Shown here piece after piece: positions 1-8,442 of a stretch of DNA of 58,917 nucleotides (its first letter is position 1; every line of letters starts with the position of its first letter). Where the stretch lies: positions 1 through 58,917 of the forward strand of contig JAIPEW010000018.1 of assembly GCA_021736985.1 (NCBI GenBank), in the 5' to 3' direction. Made by a program: the position numbers and the translations under genes. The notes below the pieces were generated by a model that was not told the origin of the DNA, ran no database searches, and was given only the letters and a program-made list of their open reading frames with translations. The stretch comes from Clostridiales bacterium (lineage in GTDB: Bacteria > Bacillota > Desulfotomaculia > Desulfotomaculales > VENG01).

Positions 1-205
1 CATAGCCCGTCATTTGCGAAGTGTGATGTGGGAGGTGGGAAGTGTGATAATTTGAGGAAGTCTGCTGCGAAGACTTTTTCTTTTTCCCACCTCTAATTTC
101 CCATTTCTCACCGCTACCATTGTACCGGCCCTCCACCCAACTGTCAGAAGAGTTTTCATCCTCTGTTGTGAGCTTCAAGCTCGTGGGGGTTTAATCAGAA
201 AACTC
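1..205 (+). repeat. dispersed ~260-bp element, copy 1 (5' end outside window)
   Basis: Non-coding. It shares long near-identical stretches with the copy that follows. It contains an imperfect inverted repeat: a purine-rich arm around positions 27-62 is largely complementary to the pyrimidine-rich arm around 70-110, with GCTGCGA in the loop. The end carries the conserved block GTCAGAAGAGTTTTCAT followed by GTTGTGAGC. No transposase is present, so this is a MITE-like or REP-like element by inference. Confidence 0.75.
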
Positions 206-470
206 CCTGAAAACTACGGCCAGGGCCGGGGGATTTCCGGAAGGTAGCGGAGTCTGGGTGCGTTGCATAGCCCGTCATTTGCGAAGTGTGATGTGGGAGG
301 TGGGAAATGTGACAATTTGAGAAGTCTGCTTCGTAGACTTTTTCTTTTTCCCACTTCTAATTTCCCACTTCTCACGCCCTTTGCCCCGGCCCTCCACCCA
401 ACTGTCAGAAGAGTTTTCATTCTCTGTTGTGAGCTTCAAGCTCGTGGGGGGTTAATCAGACTAGCAGCCC
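206..470 (+). repeat. dispersed ~260-bp element, copy 2 (near full length)
   Basis: This is the best full copy in the window and lies directly after copy 1 with a period of about 262-265 bp. Order of parts: GGGCCGG and GATTTCCGGAAGGTAGCGG at the 5' end, CCCGTCATTTGCGAAGTGTG, a long imperfect hairpin, CCGGCCCTCCACCC, GTCAGAAGAGTTTTCAT, then GTTGTGAGC and a terminal TTAATC. Open reading frames across it are incidental. The stretch 1-543 holds only these repeats and the cooT terminator. Confidence 0.8.
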
Positions 471-482
471 GTGGGAATAAAA

Positions 483-527
483 CAAAAAAACAGCTGTTAA
501 CTGAATAACTAACAGCTGTTTTTTTTT
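483..527. terminator. bidirectional intrinsic terminator downstream of cooT
   Basis: A perfect inverted repeat (AACAGCTGTTA and its complement) is flanked by an A-tract on one side and a T-tract on the other. It lies 17 bp beyond the cooT stop on the minus strand and would also terminate plus-strand transcription. Confidence 0.8.
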
Positions 528-543
528 GCAATATATATTTTAG

Positions 544-732
544 TTACTGTTTTTCCAATACGATCTTATGATCTACAAGTGCCAGCTCAGCAATCTTAGC
601 ATTTATAATCTTACGCCGTCCGAATATATCCTCCAGCATTAAACCATCTTCGTGAGGAACTACTCTATCTACCATTTCTAAGAAGAGCTCCTCTTTATCC
701 TCTTGTTTAATATAAGCATTTGCTTCACACAA
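544..732 (-). CDS. cooT: CooT-family nickel-binding protein
   Basis: A 62-residue protein that starts MCEA. The Cys at position 2 and the small all-beta size are hallmarks of CooT (formerly DUF2097/RNA-binding-like), whose dimer binds one nickel through Cys2. In CO-oxidisers it helps deliver nickel to carbon monoxide dehydrogenase. The conserved core continues as DRVVPHEDGLMLEDIFG and then a VDHKIVLE tail. The start codon is TTG (730-732), supported by a GGAGGTGAG ribosome site at 741-749 with 8-nt spacing. No CODH gene is nearby, so this is an orphan copy whose client is unknown. A strong terminator follows, so it is probably monocistronic. Confidence 0.8.
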   Translation of the reverse strand: MCEANAYIKQEDKEELFLEMVDRVVPHEDGLMLEDIFGRRKIINAKIAELALVDHKIVLEKQ

Positions 733-858
733 GGTAAAAACTCACCTCCATAACTTGATGGAGCTAATTATAGGATCTTCCAGGCTCCTTCTAATTAAAT
801 TATAGAACTTTCCTTATTTTTTTGTCAATGTAAATTTAAGGTATATTTTTTACTTATT

Positions 859-2151
859 TTAACTTTTAATCCTCCGAGAAAATTTTCGATACCAGCGCTG
901 CAGCGGGCCCTCTGTATCTGTTTTCATAAAGTTTTTTTCGTATCCTTCAGGGATAAAAAGCAATCCAAAAGGTTGTCCAGGGGAAAGTGGTGAGACTGTT
1001 TCTCTTTTATAATTTTGACCTTTTAACCCCAGGTAACCCAGTTCTAATGCACCGGTCCAATAGTGCACTACATATTCAAAATGGGCCCGGTTTACTACCG
1101 GCGCTCCATTAACGGTAAACAATATATCCCCGGAACGCATTCCCGCATTCCAGGCCGGGGTCCCCGGCATTACATCCAGCACTCGGAGTCCTCCCGGGTG
1201 AGGGCTGTAACGAGGTTTTTGCATAAATTCATATCTTTTACCTATATGAATCACTGCTTCATGTCCCAGGGGGGAAAACAACGCACCTGCCAGGGCAAAT
1301 AACGATGATTTTGTTGCTGCTGCAGCTAAAAGCAGCAATATCACACTGTAAGCTGCAAGCAGTACAAAAGACATTTTACTTTTCTCCCTGGGACTCCTGG
1401 CAATAGCGAGATCTCCATAACCAAGAGCTGCAACTACTGACAGCATCGCATATACAAGATTATCGGGATCACTAACTGCCACGGGTTTAAAAACAGGCCA
1501 CCAATCAGGCATATTTATAGTCTGGCCGGCAATGTCCCCACTGCCCATCACAACCAGAACGGCAAGAGGAATAGGCCAGAATTTCTGCAGTGTAAAACCT
1601 CCAACCAGGTTACCCTTCTTATCTTTAAAATAAGCTGGTACTGCACCTAAATGCCCGCTGAACAATATAAGAAAACTTTCTACCATATGCAGTATAGCCA
1701 CAAGGGCAAGCAGTTGAGGTATCTGTACAGGTGGATAATCAAAAAGCAGTTTTACCAGTGATAATATTCCCCCGGCATAAGCAAAACACAAAAAACGAGC
1801 ATTTATAAACATAAGCAAAATAGCTACCGGCCAAAGGTAAATAAGCCATTCACCGAGGGTAACCCCGGTTACAACCATTAGTATACTGCCTACCATTCCA
1901 CCTGCCAGGCCAAACCCGCCTGCAATCATGACATCCTGCCATACCCGGTTATTCTTTATACCCCAGAAATTTTCTTTTAGCTTGTTTAAGCGCTTGTATT
2001 GAAAAGCCAGCAAAATAATTACCAGCCAGAATATAGGGTGAAGCAGCATAATAAGCATCTTGTACAATATTAGCGGTATTATTTTTAGAAAGGGTATCAA
2101 GATATTCACCCCGTAAAACTCTGATTTAAAATGCAAAAATACAAAGGCCAT
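859..2151 (-). CDS. MinJ-like polytopic membrane protein with C-terminal PDZ domain
   Basis: 430 residues. The first ~300 are very hydrophobic and hold about eight predicted membrane spans. A PDZ domain occupies roughly 315-405, with RVLDVMPGTPAWNAGM and SGDILFTVNG as the ligand-loop and core strands. This topology matches Bacillus MinJ, which bridges DivIVA and the MinCD division inhibitor. The position also matches: in B. subtilis minJ lies near ftsE-ftsX-ctpB, and here the gene follows ftsE-ftsX-M23-ctpA. I infer a MinJ-like or topological PDZ adaptor role. The start is uncertain: no clear ribosome site precedes the ATG at 2149-2151, where a repeat copy begins at once; a GTG at 2107-2109 is an alternative. 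Confidence 0.65.
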   Translation of the reverse strand: MAFVFLHFKSEFYGVNILIPFLKIIPLILYKMLIMLLHPIFWLVIILLAFQYKRLNKLKENFWGIKNNRVWQDVMIAGGFGLAGGMVGSILMVVTGVTLGEWLIYLWPVAILLMFINARFLCFAYAGGILSLVKLLFDYPPVQIPQLLALVAILHMVESFLILFSGHLGAVPAYFKDKKGNLVGGFTLQKFWPIPLAVLVVMGSGDIAGQTINMPDWWPVFKPVAVSDPDNLVYAMLSVVAALGYGDLAIARSPREKSKMSFVLLAAYSVILLLLAAAATKSSLFALAGALFSPLGHEAVIHIGKRYEFMQKPRYSPHPGGLRVLDVMPGTPAWNAGMRSGDILFTVNGAPVVNRAHFEYVVHYWTGALELGYLGLKGQNYKRETVSPLSPGQPFGLLFIPEGYEKNFMKTDTEGPLQRWYRKFSRRIKS

Positions 2152-2152
2152 T

Positions 2153-2370
2153 AGATTTACGGAAGGTAGCGCAACTGCTTAACCCGTCATTTGCGAAGTG
2201 TGTTGTGGGAGGTAAGAAGTGTGACAATTTGAGGAAGTCTGCTGCGTAGGCTTTTTCTTTTTTCCCACCCCTAATTTTCCACTTCTCACCTCTGCCCTTT
2301 ACCCTCGGCCCCTCACCCGGTTGTCAGAAGAGTTTTCATACTCCGTTGTGAGCAAGAATCTTATGGAAAT
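2153..2370 (+). repeat. dispersed ~260-bp element, copy 3
   Basis: Same order of blocks as the copy at 206-470: GGAAGGTAGCG, CCCGTCATTTGCGAAGTGTG, the hairpin with GCTGCGTAGGC in its loop, CCCCTCACCCGG, GTCAGAAGAGTTTTCATACTCC and GTTGTGAGC. It fills the whole gap between ctpA and the PDZ protein, ending at the ctpA stop codon and abutting the annotated start of the PDZ gene. Confidence 0.8.
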
Positions 2371-3513
2371 TTAATTTGAAAGAATTTCCAATGCTTTTTG
2401 CAATTGTGCATCATCCCTGGTTTCTTTATCCAGCTTAACTTTTACATCCGGCTTGATGCCTTTCTTGTGTATATTGTGTTTATCCGGTGTCAAATAACGG
2501 GCAGTAGTTAGTTTTAATGCAGCCCCGTTATCAAGAGGAAACACTGTTTGCACTATTCCTTTTCCAAAAGTAGTAGTTCCTACTAATTCACCGGAATCAG
2601 TATCTTTTATAGCCCCTGCTACTATTTCAGAAGCACTGGCGCTATTTTTATTGACCAGTACAACCACCGGTAAGTCCAGGTATTTATCATCAGCCTTGAA
2701 AGTAATATCTTTGCCGCTGCGGTAATCCACGTAAACTATCGGCCCCCTGGGAATAAACTTATCTGCAATTTTTTTCGCTGCTTTAAGCTCTCCACCCGGG
2801 TTATTGCGAAGGTCCAGTACTATGCTTTTCATATTTTTCTTTTTGAGCTTATCCAGCACTGCGTTTAACTCTTCCGGTGTCTTTTGATTAAATTGGGCAA
2901 CACTGATATGAGCAACACTAGTATCTTTAACCATATGCCCTTCTACCGTGGGAACGCTTATCTCTTCACGTTTTATTGTAACTTCTACGGGCTGCTCCTG
3001 GCTTTCTCTCAACAGAGAAAGGGTTATTTCCGTACCTACGGGCCCGCGCATCATGCTAACTGCAGTTTCCAGGTCCATTCCCTCTGCATCTTTTCCGTCA
3101 ATAGCAGCTATCTTATCACCTGCTTTTATACCACCTTTTGATGCCGGGGTATCTTCAAAAGCACGGACAACGGTAAGATAATTGTCCTTTATTCCAACAA
3201 GTATACCCAGGCCGCCAAAAGTCCCGCGTATCTGCTCGCGAAGGTATGAATATGTTTCAGCATCTAAATAAGAAGAATAGGGGTCATCAAGGGATTCTAC
3301 CATTCCTTTCATTGCCCCATCCATTAATTCTGTAGTAGATGTTGGTTCCAGGTATTTAGAATGTACAGTGGAATACACTTTTAGAAAATTGCCCATGTTC
3401 TTATAATTTCCAACTACTATACCTCCAACAAAAATACCTCCGGCCAATAAAACTACACCTAATATAATAAATAGGCGCTTTGCCCCGCTGCGCCGTTTCC
3501 TCAAACTACTCAT
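2371..3513 (-). CDS. ctpA: S41-family carboxy-terminal processing protease (CtpA/CtpB)
   Basis: 380 residues. A single N-terminal membrane anchor (about 13-36) places the protease outside the membrane. A PDZ domain follows (about 95-180) and then the S41 catalytic core. The Ser/Lys/Gln triad is visible as S293 in NSASASE, K318 in FGKG and Q322, with the same spacing as in Bacillus CtpB. Family members cleave exported proteins from the C-terminus, for example in sporulation signalling or wall-hydrolase turnover. The ATG start at 3511-3513 has a GGGTGGGTG ribosome site about nine bases upstream. It lies downstream of the M23 hydrolase and FtsEX genes, but a hairpin at 3605-3629 separates it from them. 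Confidence 0.93.
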   Translation of the reverse strand: MSSLRKRRSGAKRLFIILGVVLLAGGIFVGGIVVGNYKNMGNFLKVYSTVHSKYLEPTSTTELMDGAMKGMVESLDDPYSSYLDAETYSYLREQIRGTFGGLGILVGIKDNYLTVVRAFEDTPASKGGIKAGDKIAAIDGKDAEGMDLETAVSMMRGPVGTEITLSLLRESQEQPVEVTIKREEISVPTVEGHMVKDTSVAHISVAQFNQKTPEELNAVLDKLKKKNMKSIVLDLRNNPGGELKAAKKIADKFIPRGPIVYVDYRSGKDITFKADDKYLDLPVVVLVNKNSASASEIVAGAIKDTDSGELVGTTTFGKGIVQTVFPLDNGAALKLTTARYLTPDKHNIHKKGIKPDVKVKLDKETRDDAQLQKALEILSN

Positions 3514-3604
3514 TTACTATAACACCCACCCATCATTACTTATCTATACACGGTATTATACTACTATACACAGGTAAAAATTACAATAAAAGAAAAACAC
3601 AGCA

Positions 3605-3629
3605 AAAAATCCCGCTAAGCGGGATTTTT
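3605..3629. terminator. hairpin between M23 hydrolase and ctpA
   Basis: A perfect 11-bp inverted repeat, AAAAATCCCGC and its complement, with a 3-nt loop. A-tract and T-tract arms make it a bidirectional terminator candidate. It lies 65 bp past the hydrolase stop. Confidence 0.75.
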
Positions 3630-3693
3630 ATACAGGCCGCTGTACTCCGGTTGTCTTTTTATTTCCTTGCAACAGCACTTATAACAGGCCAGC

Positions 3694-4827
3694 CTACAGG
3701 TGTTTTTGTGGATTTACAGGAGTGCCGTTTTCTCTTACCTCGAAATGCAGGTGCGGGCCCGTGGACATACCGGTACTGCCAACCCTGGCAACAACTTGTC
3801 CTGAGCTAACCCAGCTTCCTTTGCTGACTAATTGAGAAGAAAGATGAGCATAAAGCGAAGTAACCCCGCCTCCGTGATTGAGAATAACCACGTTTCCGTA
3901 CCCGCTCAGAGTAGTAACACTCATAACCCGGCCGCCCTGGGCAGCTACTACCTTTGCTCCCCACGAAGCACCGATATCCATTCCCGTATGCAGCCTGCGT
4001 GTATTCAAAACCGGGTGCACGCGATAACCAAATGGTGACGTTATGCGGGTATAACCGGGCGTTGGCCATATAAATTTCCCTGATATTTTTTCCATATTCC
4101 CGCTGTTTTTTTCAACTATACTACGAATTAACTTTTCTTCTTTTTCTTCCAGTGCCTTTACCTGGGACTGGTAACTGGACAGGTTATTTCGCGCACTAAC
4201 AAGAAGATTATTCTTGGCCTGGCTCCTTACTGCAAGCTGCCTTTTTGCTTCATCTTGCCGGTTAATCAATGACGCAATATAATCTCTATCATCTTCTAAT
4301 TCTTTCTTTTTATCTTCAATTTTTTCGCGTTGTTTTTCACATTTTTCAAGTAACCTGGAATCTTCCTCAACTATTTCTTTGAGCATTTCATAACGGTTTA
4401 AAAAATCACTGAAATCCCGGGCAGCAAGTAATACTTCCAGGTAACTAACCGGGCCATTTTCATAGATAAACCGTATTCTCTCACGCAGCATTTCATCATT
4501 TTTTTGCACTTCGGCCTGCGCTTCTTTAAGCTCTTCTTCTGCAGTTTTAATGGACTGCAGAAGATTATCCATTTTTGCATTTAGCTGCCTTATTTCCTGT
4601 TTCTTTTGATTTATAACATTGTTTAAATACTGCACCTGTTCTGTATAGGTACTGACTTCTTTCTTTTCCTGCTGGACATGCTGTCTCTTTTGCTGAAGCT
4701 CCTCCTGGGTATCTTCCAGCTCCTTATTCAAATTTTCTCCATAAGCATATCCCAGGCTGCTGCCAATAAAAGCAAGAGCTATGCCTAGAATACACAGTCT
4801 TTTAATTACCCGGGAAAACACTGCCAT
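3694..4827 (-). CDS. EnvC/CwlO-type coiled-coil M23 murein endopeptidase
   Basis: 377 residues. An N-terminal signal segment (about 8-28) precedes a long coiled coil (about 33-240, Glu/Lys/Gln rich with heptads) and a LytM/M23 domain (about 255-375). Zinc ligands H280 and D284 (HTGMD) and H361, plus catalytic histidines H328 and H359 (AHLS, PHLHFE), are all present. It should therefore be an active endopeptidase, unlike E. coli EnvC, whose LytM domain is degenerate. Genes for FtsX and FtsE lie immediately upstream on the same strand. FtsEX is known to activate coiled-coil hydrolases or activators across the membrane, so this is its likely partner. Confidence 0.88.
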   Translation of the reverse strand: MAVFSRVIKRLCILGIALAFIGSSLGYAYGENLNKELEDTQEELQQKRQHVQQEKKEVSTYTEQVQYLNNVINQKKQEIRQLNAKMDNLLQSIKTAEEELKEAQAEVQKNDEMLRERIRFIYENGPVSYLEVLLAARDFSDFLNRYEMLKEIVEEDSRLLEKCEKQREKIEDKKKELEDDRDYIASLINRQDEAKRQLAVRSQAKNNLLVSARNNLSSYQSQVKALEEKEEKLIRSIVEKNSGNMEKISGKFIWPTPGYTRITSPFGYRVHPVLNTRRLHTGMDIGASWGAKVVAAQGGRVMSVTTLSGYGNVVILNHGGGVTSLYAHLSSQLVSKGSWVSSGQVVARVGSTGMSTGPHLHFEVRENGTPVNPQKHL

Positions 4828-4879
4828 CTCTCCCTTTAATTTATTAATTCGAAAACTCTGGTTTAAAATACAGTTACAA

Positions 4880-4925
4880 TTTGCAAACTCAAAGGGCCGG
4901 TAGCTTTCCAGAAAGTATTCAATTC
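4880..4925 (+). repeat. fragment of the dispersed element (left end only)
   Basis: TTTGCAAACTCAAAGGGCCGG followed by TAGCTTTCCAGAAAG matches the left end of the element at 47690-47740 and 206-245. The rest of the element is absent. It lies between ftsX and the M23 gene. Confidence 0.5.
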
Positions 4926-4929
4926 GAAA

Positions 4930-5817
4930 TCAAACTTTCAAAAAACGCTTTACTGGAATACTGCTTCCTACTGCACCTATTATTGCACCGAGTAAAACCA
5001 GCCCAACAAATATATAGTTTATTAACTGCCCGCCTCCGACAAGCTGCAGGAAAGAAAAAGCGGAATTCACCTTATCGACCAGGCCGTGGTATCCTAAAAA
5101 CAACAGGGCCACGCTAACCAGTCCTCCAGCAGTCCCAAGTATCATACCCTCCAGAAAAAAGGGCACACGAATAAAGAAGTTGGTAGCACCTAAATATTTC
5201 ATTATTTCAATTTCGTACTGCCGGGAAAATATAGACATACGTATGGTAGTAGCTATTAAAAAGACCGCTGCAATACTCATAAGTAACACGAGCACTACTC
5301 CCGCCATACGGGCCCAACTAGTCATCTTCATGAGTTTTTCAACTACCCCGTGCCCGTAGCGAACTTTTTCTACACCTTGCATTTGCTCGATATTTTCTGC
5401 TACCCCCGACACCAGGGATGTATCTACTGTTTTTACCTGGTACGAATCAGGCAAAGTATTTCTTTCCTCCAAACCGTCCAGGGCTTCTTTTTTTTCACCA
5501 AAACTTTCTTTCAATTTTTCCAGGGCCTCGCTGGAAGAAACAAATTCAACGCTGTCCACCCCGTTCACAAGTTTTAATTTATCACCAAGCTCGTCCAGCT
5601 CACTCTCAGAAATATCTTCTTCGGCAAATACGCTTATTTCAACGCTCGATTCTATCTGATCTGCAAGGCAGCGTGCATTAATAACTACCAGGGCAGAACT
5701 GCCTAGAATAAGAAGGGAAATAATAATTACACCTATTGAGGCCCAGGAAAGCCAAAAATTGCGGTGCAAAGAACTAAATGCTTCCCGAAAATAATAAGTC
5801 AGATTGTCTAACGACAA
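4930..5817 (-). CDS. ftsX: cell-division ABC transporter permease FtsX
   Basis: 295 residues. One membrane span (about 22-46), an extracytoplasmic domain (about 50-165), then three further spans (about 172-195, 222-250, 265-288). This is the 4-TM FtsX topology. The SRQYEIEIMKYLGATNFFIR stretch after the second span is the usual cytoplasmic signature of the family. FtsX pairs with FtsE and relays ATP hydrolysis to an extracellular wall hydrolase or activator. The coding region overlaps the end of ftsE by 10 bp, indicating translational coupling. Confidence 0.95.
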   Translation of the reverse strand: MSLDNLTYYFREAFSSLHRNFWLSWASIGVIIISLLILGSSALVVINARCLADQIESSVEISVFAEEDISESELDELGDKLKLVNGVDSVEFVSSSEALEKLKESFGEKKEALDGLEERNTLPDSYQVKTVDTSLVSGVAENIEQMQGVEKVRYGHGVVEKLMKMTSWARMAGVVLVLLMSIAAVFLIATTIRMSIFSRQYEIEIMKYLGATNFFIRVPFFLEGMILGTAGGLVSVALLFLGYHGLVDKVNSAFSFLQLVGGGQLINYIFVGLVLLGAIIGAVGSSIPVKRFLKV

Positions 5818-6494
5818 CGATCATACGCTCCCTTCTCTTCATCACGAACCACCTGTCCGGCAGACAGGGCCACTACCCTCTGGCGCATGGAATTAACTAT
5901 ATCCCATGCATGTGTAGCTACTATCACAGTAGTACCCCGGCGATTTATGTCTAATAATAAACTCATTATATCCCGGCTTGTAACCGGGTCGAGATTACCC
6001 GTAGGTTCATCAGCAATAATTAGCGGAGGCCTGTTAACAATAGCACGTGCTATACAGGCCCTCTGCTGTTCTCCTCCTGACAGCTGTTTCGGAAACATTT
6101 CTGATTTATTTTCCAACCCTACCATTTTAAGCACAGCAGGAACGGATTTTTTAATTTCCCGGCGCCCTTTTCCGGTAACCTGCAGGGTAAATCCAACATT
6201 ATCAAACACATTTTTTTTCGGCAGCAGTCGAAAATCTTGAAAGACCATGCCTATATTTCTGCGTAAAAGCGGAACTTCTTTACCTTTATAACGAGCCACG
6301 TTTTTTTTATTAAAGAGTACCTTGCCCCTGGTTGCCAGTTCCTCGCGAAAAATTAACTTGGATAAGGTAGATTTTCCCGCACCGCTGGGACCGACCAGAA
6401 ACAAAAAATCTCCCTTGGGAATGTGCAGCGTAACGTCGTTAACTGCTTTTACTCCATTGTCGAATATCTTAGAAACGTTGTACATTTGAATCAT
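5808..6494 (-). CDS. ftsE: cell-division ATP-binding protein FtsE
   Basis: 228 residues, typical length. Walker A is GPSGAGKST at 35-43, the ABC signature LSGGEQQR begins at 138, and Walker B LIIADEPT at 158-165 is followed by GNLDP. The ATG start has GAGGTGAT about nine bases upstream. It is the first gene of the ftsE-ftsX-M23 set and overlaps ftsX by 10 bp. Confidence 0.96.
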   Translation of the reverse strand: MIQMYNVSKIFDNGVKAVNDVTLHIPKGDFLFLVGPSGAGKSTLSKLIFREELATRGKVLFNKKNVARYKGKEVPLLRRNIGMVFQDFRLLPKKNVFDNVGFTLQVTGKGRREIKKSVPAVLKMVGLENKSEMFPKQLSGGEQQRACIARAIVNRPPLIIADEPTGNLDPVTSRDIMSLLLDINRRGTTVIVATHAWDIVNSMRQRVVALSAGQVVRDEEKGAYDRCR

Positions 6495-6573
6495 TTAAGT
6501 AATATCACCTCTACTCATTCCACTTCATTCATCCATTTCGACATCCTATGTTTAAATCCTTTATAAAAAAAAC

Positions 6574-6600
6574 AAAAGCCCTCTAAAAAGGGGGCTTTTT
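6574..6600 (-). terminator. terminator of the transketolase pair
   Basis: AAAAGCCC and GGGGGCTTTTT form a short GC stem with T/A-tract flanks, 38 bp beyond the transketolase C-subunit stop on the minus strand. Confidence 0.75.
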
Positions 6601-6638
6601 GGCTTAAAACTTATTACATATTTTCAATATTTTTCAAG

Positions 6639-7583
6639 TTACTTTTTTCTCGTTAGAACCTCTTTTACGACTGCATTTATATTAGAAGCACTCATTCCAT
6701 AGTTCTCAATAAGCTCGTCCGGTTTTCCCGATTCACCGAAAAGATCCGGCATTCCCACTCTCATCATGGGGACAGGAAGAGTTTCACCAAGGGTTTCAGC
6801 CACAGCGCTGCCCAACCCACCTATAATACTGTGTTCTTCTGCAGTAACCACTGCCCCGGTTTCCCTGGCAGCTTCTACTATAGACGCGGCATCCAAAGGT
6901 TTAATTGTATGCATATCTAAAACTGCAGCAGATACGCCTTCTTCTTTTTCCAGCTGATCTGCAGCTTCCAGGGCGTAAGATACCATTAAACCGCATGCGA
7001 TAATTGTAACATCTTTTCCCTCGCGTGCTTTTACCGCCTTGCCTGGAATAAATTCAAAATTATCACCGTATAAAACGGGAATTTTGGGACGGCCAAGCCT
7101 TATGTAAACAGGACCGTTTATTTCCACGGCCGCCCGCACTGCAGCTTCTGTCTGGGGCCCGTCAGCAGGAACAAACACAGTCATATTGGGCAAAACACGC
7201 ATAAGCGCTATATCCTCCAGTGCCTGGTGTGAAGCCCCGTCCTCACCCACGGTTATACCAGCATGACTTGCAGCTACAGCAACATTTAAAGCCGGATAGG
7301 CTATGCTGTTGCGTACCTGGTCATATGTCCGGCCCGTAGCAAAAACTGCAAACGTACTGGCAAAAGGTATTTTCCCTGCTGCTGCCAGCCCGGCAGCAGT
7401 ACCCATCATATTTTGCTCTGCTATACCCATGTCAAAAAACCGTTCCGGGAATTCCCTGGAAAAATTAACAGTTTTAGTTGACTTAGAGAGATCAGCATCC
7501 AGCACTACCACATCTTTATTTTCTTTCCCCAGTTCTACAAGCGCTTTTCCATACGCTTCTCTTGTTGAAATTTTATCTGCCAT
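6639..7583 (-). CDS. transketolase, C-terminal subunit
   Basis: 314 residues, corresponding to the pyrimidine-binding and C-terminal domains of a two-chain transketolase. The activating glutamate of thiamine diphosphate enzymes is E56 in MGIAEQNM. The GEDGASHQALED loop follows, as expected in the family. It pairs with the subunit encoded directly upstream (18-bp gap). Together they should interconvert pentose, triose, tetrose and hexose phosphates in the non-oxidative pentose phosphate pathway. Split transketolases are common in Clostridia and archaea. Confidence 0.92.
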   Translation of the reverse strand: MADKISTREAYGKALVELGKENKDVVVLDADLSKSTKTVNFSREFPERFFDMGIAEQNMMGTAAGLAAAGKIPFASTFAVFATGRTYDQVRNSIAYPALNVAVAASHAGITVGEDGASHQALEDIALMRVLPNMTVFVPADGPQTEAAVRAAVEINGPVYIRLGRPKIPVLYGDNFEFIPGKAVKAREGKDVTIIACGLMVSYALEAADQLEKEEGVSAAVLDMHTIKPLDAASIVEAARETGAVVTAEEHSIIGGLGSAVAETLGETLPVPMMRVGMPDLFGESGKPDELIENYGMSASNINAVVKEVLTRKK

Positions 7584-7601
7584 AATTCTTATCCCCTTTC
7601 C

Positions 7602-8420
7602 CTAGGCCAATTCCTGTAAAGCTTTTTCTACCTGGTCAGGCTTGGGGGCGCTGCCGTGCCAGTCAACTTCGCCCTCCATAAAAGAAACTCCCTTGCCCTT
7701 AACAGTTTCAGCTATAATAATATTCGGTTTACCATTGCCTGCATAACTTTGTTTTAAGGCTCTTAGTATTTGCTCAATGTTATGCCCGTCAATTACCTGC
7801 ACGTTCCATCCAAAAGAAGTCCATTTTTCCTCCAGCGGCTCCGGGGACATCACTTTCCTGGTAAAGCCATCTATCTGCAATTTATTGTGGTCCAGAAAAA
7901 CAGTTACATTATCCAATTTATAATGTGATGCCGCCATGGCAGCTTCCCATACCTGTCCTTCTTGTATTTCCCCGTCTCCGAGCAATACATATACGTGATA
8001 ATCCATATTATTTAATTTACCAGCCAGTGCCATCCCGTTAGCAGCAGATAACCCCTGGCCTAAAGAACCAGTAGACATCTCTACTCCCTGCAGCTTCTGC
8101 ATCGCCGGGTGTCCCTGTAAGGGACTACCCATTTTACGCAGCGTCATCAAGTCATCTGCCGGGAAATATCCTCTTTCGGCAAGAGCAGCATATAAAAGTG
8201 GCGCTGCATGCCCCTTGGAAAGCACAAAACGATCTCTTCCCGGCCACTGGGGGAATTGTGGGTCTATCCTCATCTCATTAAAATACAATGCTGTAACTAT
8301 ATCTGCCGAAGACAACGACCCGCCGGGATGCCCGGAACCTGCTTCACCAATCATGCGAACGATATGCCGGCGTATTTTTTTCGCCTTTTCTTCCAAGTTA
8401 GCTATCAATTCCCTGTCCAT
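7602..8420 (-). CDS. transketolase, N-terminal (thiamine diphosphate-binding) subunit
   Basis: 272 residues. GSGHPGGS (about 28-35) and SKGHAAP (68-74) form the substrate and cofactor pocket. GDGE at 148-151 begins the thiamine diphosphate/Mg motif, which closes with LDHNKLQ. Length matches the N-terminal half of split transketolases. A GGGGGT ribosome site precedes the ATG. It lies just upstream of its partner on the same strand. Confidence 0.92.
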   Translation of the reverse strand: MDRELIANLEEKAKKIRRHIVRMIGEAGSGHPGGSLSSADIVTALYFNEMRIDPQFPQWPGRDRFVLSKGHAAPLLYAALAERGYFPADDLMTLRKMGSPLQGHPAMQKLQGVEMSTGSLGQGLSAANGMALAGKLNNMDYHVYVLLGDGEIQEGQVWEAAMAASHYKLDNVTVFLDHNKLQIDGFTRKVMSPEPLEEKWTSFGWNVQVIDGHNIEQILRALKQSYAGNGKPNIIIAETVKGKGVSFMEGEVDWHGSAPKPDQVEKALQELA

Positions 8421-8442
8421 TGTACTACCCCCAATTTATAAG

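Noticed and set aside
214-508. Open frames on both strands within the dispersed repeats
   Set aside because: They lie wholly in a repeat with a long imperfect hairpin, change frame between copies and have no ribosome sites.
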